The position numbers were made by a program, and so were the translations under genes. DNA of 7,642 bases. It comes from Anaerolineales bacterium UBA5195. Lineage in GTDB: Bacteria; Chloroflexota; Anaerolineae; Anaerolineales; Villigracilaceae. Within the stretch, counting starts at the first letter, position 1. Each line of letters starts with the position of its first letter. The stretch lies in NCBI GenBank assembly GCA_002412925.1, contig DHVZ01000006.1:1-7642 (forward strand), written 5' to 3'. The notes below the pieces were generated by a model that saw only the letters and a program-made list of their open reading frames with translations, did no database searches and was not told where the DNA came from. Shown here piece by piece: positions 1 through 5,245 of the stretch.

Positions 1-338
1 CCATCGTTTTGGCAGGCGGGGTGGCCCACGAAATTATCGTCTACCAGACCCTGCCAGCAGAAGTGAATGCTGAAGGCCTGGCCGCGCTCAAGGCTGGTGT
101 CGATTGGGTTACTTTCACCAGTCCGTCTACTGCACAAAATTTTTCCCAAATTACCCGCCAGAATGGGCTAGACCCGTTAAACCTGCCCGGAAATCCCAAA
201 ACCGCCTGTATCGGGCCGATTACAGAGAAAGCTGCGCGCGAGGAAGGTTTTGATGTGGCTGTTGTAGCGCAGGAATACACAACAGAGGGACTGCTGGAAG
301 TAATTCGCGAATGGAGACAATGTGTCAAAAGAACTTGA
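1..338 (+). CDS. hemD: Uroporphyrinogen-III synthase, C-terminal part (5' truncated by window edge)
   Basis: HemD cyclises hydroxymethylbilane to uroporphyrinogen III while inverting ring D, in the cytoplasm. The reading frame is open from base 3 and enters from upstream, so only about the last 111 residues of a protein normally near 250 are present. Visible family motifs are VTFTSPSTAQNF, the segment that lines the cleft between the two HemD domains, followed by ACIGPITEKAAREEGF and a C-terminal YTTEGLLEVI. These fit the usual HemD ending of a 'GP.T...A...G' segment followed by a 'T..GL...I' helix. The stop at 336-338 lies inside hemB, a 17-base overlap that suggests translational coupling. 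HemD sequences diverge strongly, so the call rests on these motifs plus the haem-operon context. It cannot be seen whether the N-terminal part is a separate HemD or is fused to another enzyme such as HemC or a methyltransferase. Confidence 0.9.
   Translation, partial: IVLAGGVAHEIIVYQTLPAEVNAEGLAALKAGVDWVTFTSPSTAQNFSQITRQNGLDPLNLPGNPKTACIGPITEKAAREEGFDVAVVAQEYTTEGLLEVIREWRQCVKRT
313..316 (+). promoter_or_regulatory. Ribosome binding site deciding the hemB GTG start
   Basis: GGAG lies 5 bases before the GTG at 322. It supports GTG rather than the in-frame ATG at 418, which would remove the conserved RPRRLR segment. An out-of-frame ATG at 320 shares the same site but is only 3 bases away and reads into a stop at 371-373. 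Confidence 0.6.
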
Positions 339-1410
339 TAAACAAGAACAAATTACCAATCGCCAATCGCTAATCACCCGCCCCAGGCGCTTGCGCACAT
401 CTCCTGGCATCCGCGCGATGGTGCGTGAAACGGAACTGAATGCCCGCGATTTTATCTATCCGCTGTTCGTGCGGCATGGCTCCGGGCGGACGGATATCCG
501 CTCGATGCCGGGGGTTGCCCAGTTATCGGTCGGCGAAGCGGTGCGCGAAGCGGAGTCCGCTTTCAGCCTGGGCATCCCGTCCGTTATTCTGTTCGGCATC
601 CCGGCCCAGAAAGATCCGCTTGGTCTGGAGAACTTTGCCGATGACGGGATTGTTCAGCAGGCGATCCGGGCGATTAAACGGAACATCCCCGAAATGATTG
701 TGGTGACGGATGTCTGCCTGTGCGAATATACCGATCATGGGCATTGTGGCGTGCTCAACACCCGGAGTCCGAAGTCTCCCGACTTCGGAGTTTCAACGTC
801 AGGAGACGTTGGACTCCAATATCGCACCCATCTTCCAGATGGGTATGTATTGAACGACCCGACTCTCGACATTCTCGGCAAGGTGGCGGTTTCACATGCC
901 GAATGCGGCGCGGACATCGTTGCCCCTTCGGGCATGATGGACGGGATGGTCGCCGCTATCCGCGGCGCGCTAGATGAACACGGATTCGAGAATACGCCGA
1001 TTTTGTCTTATGCCGTCAAATATGCCTCGGCCTTTTACGGCCCGTTCCGCGATGCCGCTGAAGGCGCGCCCAAGTTTGGCGACCGCAAGTCTCACCAGAT
1101 GGACCCTGGCAACGTCCGCGAAGCTCTGCGCGAAGCTGCCCTGGACGTGGACGAAGGCGCGGACATGCTGATGGTTAAGCCTGCGCTGGCCTATCTCGAC
1201 GTGCTGCGCGTGGTCAAGGATGCCTTCCCTGAACTGCCGCTGGCGGCCTACAACGTCAGCGGCGAGTATGCCATGGTCAAGGCCGCCGCGGCCAACGGCT
1301 GGATCGATGAAGCCAAAGTAACCCTCGAAACCCTGACCGGCATGAAACGCGCCGGGGCCGATTTGATTATTACTTATCATGCCGTTGAGGCAGCGAAGTG
1401 GTTGAAATAG
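322..1410 (+). CDS. hemB: Delta-aminolaevulinic acid dehydratase (porphobilinogen synthase)
   Basis: HemB condenses two 5-aminolaevulinate molecules to porphobilinogen in the cytoplasm, normally as a homo-octamer. The two active-site lysines are visible: K233 in SYAVKYAS and K286 in MLMVKPA, the latter forming the Schiff base. The zinc-type cysteine cluster is C132, C134 and C142 in VCLCEYTDHGHCGVL. The flexible-lid segment YGPFRDAAEGAPKFGDRKSH follows K233. The GTG start at 322 is chosen because the conserved RPRRLR begins at about residue 20 and a GGAG sits 5 bases upstream. At 362 residues it is longer than the usual 320 to 340. The excess has two sources: an N-terminal tail (residues 10-20) translated from heptamer repeats, and a 22-codon insert (about R148 to T169) just after the cysteine cluster, translated from a palindromic element. 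All catalytic and metal residues are intact, so the enzyme is probably active despite the insert. Confidence 0.97.
   Translation: MSKELDKQEQITNRQSLITRPRRLRTSPGIRAMVRETELNARDFIYPLFVRHGSGRTDIRSMPGVAQLSVGEAVREAESAFSLGIPSVILFGIPAQKDPLGLENFADDGIVQQAIRAIKRNIPEMIVVTDVCLCEYTDHGHCGVLNTRSPKSPDFGVSTSGDVGLQYRTHLPDGYVLNDPTLDILGKVAVSHAECGADIVAPSGMMDGMVAAIRGALDEHGFENTPILSYAVKYASAFYGPFRDAAEGAPKFGDRKSHQMDPGNVREALREAALDVDEGADMLMVKPALAYLDVLRVVKDAFPELPLAAYNVSGEYAMVKAAAANGWIDEAKVTLETLTGMKRAGADLIITYHAVEAAKWLK
351..378 (+). repeat. Four heptamer repeats inside the hemB N-terminal coding region
   Basis: Four consecutive 7-base units are seen: AATTACC, AATCGCC, AATCGCT, AATCACC (consensus AATYRCC). They encode roughly residues 10-20 of HemB, ahead of the conserved RPRRLR. 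The same unit occurs in the gap after hemB (1419-1439) and as AATCATC after hemY (6680-6686). This resembles the short tandemly repeated repetitive heptamers known from filamentous cyanobacteria, although kinship to those is not shown. Confidence 0.75.
764..829 (+). mobile_element. In-frame palindromic (MITE/RPE-like) insertion in hemB, flanked by CACCC repeats
   Basis: A 54-base palindromic core spans 764-817. Its outer 16-base arms, GGAGTCCGAAGTCTCC (764-779) and GGAGACGTTGGACTCC (802-817), are inverted repeats matching at 14 of 16 positions, with one of the two mismatches a G-U pair in RNA. It can also fold as two tandem hairpins: a 9-base stem 768-776/781-789 with loop TCCC, and a 7-base stem 794-800/805-811 with loop AGGA. 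The 5-base direct repeat CACCC occurs at 759-763 and 825-829, 66 bases apart, as a target duplication would. Removing 66 bases (22 codons) restores the reading CGVLNTHLPDGYVLNDP, a compact HemB loop of ordinary length. The insert therefore keeps frame and has no stop. It has no ORF of its own, so any movement would need a helper in trans. The behaviour resembles Rickettsia palindromic elements, but no sequence kinship to those is claimed. Confidence 0.7.
826..844 (+). repeat. Small perfect hairpin at the right edge of the hemB insertion
   Basis: ACCCATC (826-832) and GATGGGT (838-844) form a perfect 7-base stem with a 5-base loop, TTCCA. It encodes part of THLPDGY, which looks like native HemB. 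The left arm includes most of the right-hand CACCC copy, so the hairpin would also exist in an allele without the insert. It may have marked the insertion site or be coincidental. Confidence 0.45.
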
Positions 1411-1418
1411 TGATTGAT

Positions 1419-1439
1419 AATTACCAATCCCCAATTACT
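1419..1439 (+). repeat. Three heptamer repeats in the hemB to radical SAM gap
   Basis: AATTACC, AATCCCC and AATTACT lie end to end between the hemB stop (1408-1410) and the ribosome binding site of the next gene. They are the same family as the repeats in the hemB 5' coding region. Half of this 43-base gap is therefore repeat; no promoter or terminator is recognisable in it. Confidence 0.7.
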
Positions 1440-1441
1440 TC

Positions 1442-1448
1442 AAAGGAG
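1442..1448 (+). promoter_or_regulatory. Strong ribosome binding site of the radical SAM gene
   Basis: AAAGGAG lies 5 bases before the ATG at 1454 and 11 before a second in-frame ATG at 1460, so 1454 is preferred. It is the clearest Shine-Dalgarno sequence in the window and suggests independent, efficient re-initiation after the hemB stop. Confidence 0.75.
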
Positions 1449-1453
1449 ACCCA

Positions 1454-2605
1454 ATGACAATGCCCTCCCGCCTGACAGACCGCGCCGCCGCTGAACGCAG
1501 CCTGCACAACCAGCACATGGTTCACGCCGATTTCAGCCTGGCGCCTTTCACGATTGCCTGGGAAGTGACCCGCGCCTGCGCCTATGCCTGTGTCCATTGC
1601 CGGGCTGATGCGATGCACACTGCCGACCCGAACGAACTCACCACCGAAGAGTCCCTGCGCCTGATTGACCGGATTGCCGACTTTGGCAACAACCCGATCC
1701 TGATCTTTACCGGCGGCGACCCGATGATGCGCCGGGATTTGCACGAACTGATTGCCTACGCTACAGAGAAGGGCCTGCGCTGCTCGCTGACCCCGACTGC
1801 CACCGCCCTGCCGACCAAAGAGCGGCTCGAAAAAGTCCGCGATGCCGGTATTCGGCGGATTGCGCTCTCTTTGGATGCGCCCCGCGCCGAGATCCATGAC
1901 GCCTTTCGGCAGGTTCCCGGCTCCTGGCAGCGCACGATGGACATCCTGCACCGCGCACAGGAGATCGGCGTCAGCGTGCAGGTCAACACCACCGTCGCCA
2001 AACACAACGTGGATATCCTGCCCGAGATGGTTCAGTTTATCCGGGAAGTCAACGCGGTGCAGTGGTCGCTCTTTTTCCTGGTTCCGACCGGGCGCGCCCA
2101 GGTCGAGAGCATGATCAGCGCCGAGCAGCACGAGCAGGTCTTCAACTGGCTCTACGACCTGTCGCAAAATGCGCCATTTGACATCAAATCCACCGCCGCG
2201 CCGATGTACCGCCGCGTTGCCATCCAGCGCAAACGCGCCGAACAGGGTGCGGACCAGCCGGTCACCTTCCAGGGGGCGGGTTTCCAGTATGCCGATGGAC
2301 TGAACCGCCCGACCAGGGGCGTCAACGACGGCAACGGATTTTTATTCATCTCGCACGTCGGCGACATCCAGCCAAGCGGATTTTTACCTGTCACGGCCGG
2401 GAATACTCGTAACGACGACATCGTGGATGTTTACCGCAATTCGCCAATTTTCAAAGACCTGCGCGACGTGACCAAACTGAAAGGCCGCTGCGGCATCTGC
2501 GAATACCGCGACGTATGCGGCGGCCAGCGCGGACGCGCCTATGGCGTCACCGGCGACTATCTCGAAACCGACCCGGCTTGTATCTACCAACCAAAGGCTG
2601 CCTGA
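1454..2605 (+). CDS. Radical SAM/SPASM protein, AhbD/NirJ-like (probable TIGR04053 type)
   Basis: This 383-residue protein has the radical SAM cluster motif CAYACVHC (C42, C46, C49), which binds the [4Fe-4S] that cleaves S-adenosylmethionine. It is followed by FTGGDP, the SAM-binding glycine motif in its GGDP form, and a TIM-barrel-like run of alternating strands and helices. The C-terminal SPASM-like region has cysteines C346, C349 and C355 in GRCGICEYRDVCGG, plus C376, enough for an auxiliary cluster. FLFISHVGDIQPSGFLPVTAGN-type sequence (about residues 297-318) has serine where many SPASM proteins have cysteine. Relatives include AhbD, which decarboxylates Fe-coproporphyrin III to haem without oxygen, and NirJ of haem d1 synthesis. 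Position 2 bases before hemQ, the oxidative coprohaem decarboxylase, makes an oxygen-independent haem role plausible, but that is inference. A peptide-modifying role is possible, though no precursor peptide gene is visible. Confidence 0.85.
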   Translation: MTMPSRLTDRAAAERSLHNQHMVHADFSLAPFTIAWEVTRACAYACVHCRADAMHTADPNELTTEESLRLIDRIADFGNNPILIFTGGDPMMRRDLHELIAYATEKGLRCSLTPTATALPTKERLEKVRDAGIRRIALSLDAPRAEIHDAFRQVPGSWQRTMDILHRAQEIGVSVQVNTTVAKHNVDILPEMVQFIREVNAVQWSLFFLVPTGRAQVESMISAEQHEQVFNWLYDLSQNAPFDIKSTAAPMYRRVAIQRKRAEQGADQPVTFQGAGFQYADGLNRPTRGVNDGNGFLFISHVGDIQPSGFLPVTAGNTRNDDIVDVYRNSPIFKDLRDVTKLKGRCGICEYRDVCGGQRGRAYGVTGDYLETDPACIYQPKAA

Positions 2606-2607
2606 AT

Positions 2608-3300
2608 ATGGAAAATAGCGACGAAATCACCCACCGCACATTAAATCATTATGCCCTGGTCGCGTTCAAGGACGCCTATTGGGCACTTTCCTCTGCTGAA
2701 CGCGCCGACTTTCACAAAAACTGGCTCTCAGCCCTGCGCGGGGCGGCCCAAAAGGTGGATGTGTACCAGGCCACCGAAAGCGGCCTCGACCTGCTGATCT
2801 GGTCGGCCATCAACGCGGATGAAAAAGGGGACGCCGCCGCTTTCTTCGAGAAGTTTGCCCGCGCCAACGCCCCGTATCGTCATCTTGTCGAAATCAAGGA
2901 TTCACTCTGGGGCTTTACCCGCCCCTCGCAGTATTCCAAAGCACGCTCGAAGCAGGAAATGGATCCGTTTGCCGAAACCCGCCAGCCGTACCTGATTGTT
3001 TACCCTTTCAGTAAAACCACCGAGTGGTACCTGATGAGCCGTGAAGCCCGCCAGGGCATGATGAACGAGCACATCCGGATCGGCAAGCAATATGAAGACA
3101 TCAGCCAGTTGCTGCTCTACTCGTTCGGCCTGCAAAACCAGGAATTTGTGGTCGTTTACGAAACCGATGACCTGCCGCGCTTCTCTGACCTGGTCAATGA
3201 ACTGCGCGATACCGAAGGACGCCGCTACACACTCCGCGATACCCCGCTGCACACCGCCATCTATCATCCCGCCGAGGAGACCCTGGCCTTATGGAAATAA
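2608..3300 (+). CDS. hemQ: Coprohaem decarboxylase, chlorite dismutase-like family (HemQ/ChdC)
   Basis: HemQ oxidatively decarboxylates the two propionates of Fe-coproporphyrin III to give haem b, using peroxide in studied relatives. The 230-residue product has the family C-terminal signature. Y132 in IVYPFSK aligns with the catalytic tyrosine, and H155 in MMNEHIRIGK aligns with the proximal haem-ligand histidine (Tyr147 and His174 in the Listeria enzyme). The loop between them is short, lacking the extra residues of Firmicutes enzymes and resembling actinobacterial ones. Further conserved pieces are EIKDSLWGFTRPSQYS and VVVYETDDLPRFSDLVNELR. The ATG at 2608 is chosen because it follows the upstream stop by 2 bases, has AAAGG 10 bases ahead, and starts a normal-length protein. 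An upstream in-frame extension from 2515 would lie inside the radical SAM gene. It overlaps hemE by 10 bases. A true chlorite dismutase is unlikely in this context. Confidence 0.93.
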   Translation: MENSDEITHRTLNHYALVAFKDAYWALSSAERADFHKNWLSALRGAAQKVDVYQATESGLDLLIWSAINADEKGDAAAFFEKFARANAPYRHLVEIKDSLWGFTRPSQYSKARSKQEMDPFAETRQPYLIVYPFSKTTEWYLMSREARQGMMNEHIRIGKQYEDISQLLLYSFGLQNQEFVVVYETDDLPRFSDLVNELRDTEGRRYTLRDTPLHTAIYHPAEETLALWK

Positions 3301-4334
3301 CCAGCCGCTTTTTACGCGCCGCCAACCGCCTGCCGGTGGATGTGACCCCGGTTTGGTTTATGCGCCAGGCCGGGCGCTACATGCCCGAATACCGCGCCAT
3401 CCGTGAGAAATTTTCCCTGCTTGAAATTTGCGACCAGTCCGAACTGGCCGCTGAAGTGACTCTCCAGCCGGTAAAAGCCCTGGGCGTGGATGCCGCCATC
3501 CTGTTTGCCGACATCCTGCTTCCGGCCATTCCGCTCGGCGTCGGCTTGGAGTTTGCCAAAGGCGAGGGGCCGATCCTGCACAACCCCGTCCGCACGCTGG
3601 AAGATGTCAAAAACCTGCGGCCGGTCGACCCGGATACCGACCTGGGCTATGTGATGGAGGCCATCCGCATTTTGCGCGGCGAGTTGAAGGATGTGCCGCT
3701 GATCGGCTTTTGCGGCGCTCCCTTCACCGTTGCTTCCTACATCATCGAAGGCGGTTCGACCCGTGAATTTCTCAAGACCAAGACCATGATGTATTCCGAC
3801 CCGCAGACCTGGCACGCGCTGATGGAAAAACTTTCCGGCGTCCTGAGCGATTACCTGCTGGCGCAAATCCGCGCCGGAGCGCAGGCGGTACAGGTCTTTG
3901 ACTCATGGGTGGGCGCGCTAAATGCCGCGGACTATCTCGAATTTGTCCAGCCGTACTCGCGCCGCATTTTGCAGGCCGCGCAGGAAACAGGCGTGCCGGT
4001 CATCCACTTTGGGACCGGGACAACGACCCTTTTACCAGCGATGAAAGCCGCCGGCGGGACGGTGCTCGGCCTCGATTGGCGCATTCCGCTCGATGAGGGC
4101 TGGGACCTGGTCGGGCAGGATGTTGCCATCCAGGGCAATCTCGACCCGGCCTTGCTGTTTGCCCCGCTGCCTGAGATCAAAAAACGCATCCACGATATTT
4201 TGCGCCGCGCCGGGGGCCGTCCCGGTCACATTTTCAACCTGGGACACGGCATTTTGCAGCACACCCCGGTTGAAAATGTTAAAGCCGTGGTGGATATGGT
4301 GCATGAATTTTCACCCGAAAAGGCGGCCGCATGA
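3291..4334 (+). CDS. hemE: Uroporphyrinogen decarboxylase
   Basis: HemE removes the four acetate carboxyls of uroporphyrinogen III to give coproporphyrinogen III in the cytoplasm, without a cofactor. Both family signatures are present: PVWFMRQAGRYMPEYR at residues 20-35, containing the substrate-binding R25 and R29, and GFCGAPFTVASYIIEGG at about 138-154, containing Y150. The pyrrole-coordinating aspartate is D74 in LFADILLP and the conserved histidine is H319 in NLGHGILQHTP. The length of 347 residues is normal. The ATG at 3291 lies within the end of hemQ (10-base overlap), with GAGGAGA at 3274-3280 placed 10 bases upstream, so translation is probably coupled to hemQ. The stop overlaps the hemH start as ATGA. 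Nothing is unusual about the protein. Confidence 0.98.
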   Translation: MEITSRFLRAANRLPVDVTPVWFMRQAGRYMPEYRAIREKFSLLEICDQSELAAEVTLQPVKALGVDAAILFADILLPAIPLGVGLEFAKGEGPILHNPVRTLEDVKNLRPVDPDTDLGYVMEAIRILRGELKDVPLIGFCGAPFTVASYIIEGGSTREFLKTKTMMYSDPQTWHALMEKLSGVLSDYLLAQIRAGAQAVQVFDSWVGALNAADYLEFVQPYSRRILQAAQETGVPVIHFGTGTTTLLPAMKAAGGTVLGLDWRIPLDEGWDLVGQDVAIQGNLDPALLFAPLPEIKKRIHDILRRAGGRPGHIFNLGHGILQHTPVENVKAVVDMVHEFSPEKAAA

Positions 4335-5245
4335 TAGGTGTCTTATTGATGGCCTACGGCGGGCCAAACAACCTCGATGAAGTCGAACCCTATTTGCTCG
4401 ACGTGCGCGGATTCCGCCCGACCTCGACCGAAATCATCCATGAAGTCCGTGAACGCTACCGCGAAATCGGCGGGCGTTCGCCCATCCTGGAGCAAACCCA
4501 GGCCCAGGCCGAAGCGCTCCAAGCCGCGCTGAATGCCGATGGTGAGAAATTTCGCGTGATGGTAGGCATGCGCCATTGGCATCCGTACATCAAGGACAGC
4601 CTGGCCGAGATGACCGCCGCCGGGGTTGAGAAGGCCGTTGGGCTGGTGATGGCCCCGCATTATTCGCGCATGAGCATCGGCGCCTATTACAAAAAAGTGG
4701 ATGAAGCCCAATCCGCGCTGGAAATTGCATCCATCGAGCGCTGGCACCTGCTCCCCGGCTACCTCGATGCCCTGGCTAGGCGGGTGCGCGCCGCGCTGGA
4801 GCGTTTCCCGGTTGAAGTCCGCGCCGAAGTTCCGGTCATTTTTACCGCCCACAGCCTGCCGGAACGCATCCGCGAATGGGATGACCCCTACCCGGACGAA
4901 CTAAACGCCACGGTTGCCGCTGTGATGGAAAGGCTCGGCAATCAGCCGCATACCTTTGCATTCCAGTCAGCGGCCATTTCCAACGAACCCTGGCTTGGCC
5001 CGGATGCGGGCGAAGTCATCGCGCGTTACGCCGCCGAAGGCAGGAAATATATCCTGCTCTCACCGATCGGCTTTGTCTGCGAGCATGTCGAAGTGCTCTA
5101 CGATGTGGATATTGTTTTCAAGCAACAGGCACAAGCTCTGGGTGTCCAACTGGAGCGAATCGAAATGCTTAACACAGCCCCGCAGATGATTGATGGCCTG
5201 GCACAACTCGTCCAACAAACCGCACAGGGAAAGAAATGGCTATGA
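4331..5245 (+). CDS. hemH: Ferrochelatase, probably coproporphyrin-type (CpfC)
   Basis: The enzyme inserts ferrous iron into a porphyrin. Catalytic residues are visible: H174 in FTAHSLPERI and E254 in CEHVEVLYD, matching His183 and Glu264 of the Bacillus subtilis enzyme. At the N terminus the motif is LLMAYGGP with Y9. Coproporphyrin ferrochelatases have a tyrosine here (Tyr13 in B. subtilis), whereas protoporphyrin enzymes usually have NMGGP. Together with hemQ nearby this favours coproporphyrin III as substrate (symbol cpfC). The 304-residue length is close to the 310 of B. subtilis. Only one cysteine (C250) is present, so there is no [2Fe-2S] cluster as in actinobacterial or animal enzymes. 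The start overlaps the hemE stop by 4 bases (ATGA), and the end overlaps hemY by 10 bases. Confidence 0.96.
   Translation: MIGVLLMAYGGPNNLDEVEPYLLDVRGFRPTSTEIIHEVRERYREIGGRSPILEQTQAQAEALQAALNADGEKFRVMVGMRHWHPYIKDSLAEMTAAGVEKAVGLVMAPHYSRMSIGAYYKKVDEAQSALEIASIERWHLLPGYLDALARRVRAALERFPVEVRAEVPVIFTAHSLPERIREWDDPYPDELNATVAAVMERLGNQPHTFAFQSAAISNEPWLGPDAGEVIARYAAEGRKYILLSPIGFVCEHVEVLYDVDIVFKQQAQALGVQLERIEMLNTAPQMIDGLAQLVQQTAQGKKWL

Noticed and set aside
320..373. 17-codon mini-ORF from the ATG at 320
   Set aside because: It is very short, overlaps the hemB start and ends within the heptamer tract. It is kept only as part of the start-switch hypothesis, not called as a gene.
351..378. CRISPR-like array
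   Set aside because: Units are 7 bases in direct tandem without spacers.
768..789. Strong hairpin as a transcription terminator
   Set aside because: It lies inside hemB with catalytic residues encoded downstream, and no T-run follows.
763..828. Insert in hemB as an assembly error or frameshift
   Set aside because: It is a multiple of three, has no stop, and is flanked by a direct repeat and inverted arms, which points to a real insertion.
1411..1453. Promoter in the hemB to radical SAM gap
   Set aside because: The AT-rich part is made of heptamer repeats. No convincing -10/-35 pair at proper spacing was found.
1421..2167. Long antisense open frame (248 codons) opposite the radical SAM gene
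   Set aside because: It lies fully opposite a gene with clear family motifs, reads as low-complexity Gly/Arg/Val-rich sequence with no recognisable domain, and is explained by the codon bias of the real gene.
2515..2607. N-terminal extension of hemQ starting at 2515
   Set aside because: The extension overlaps the SPASM coding region of the upstream gene in another frame. The ATG at 2608 has a ribosome binding site and gives a normal HemQ length.
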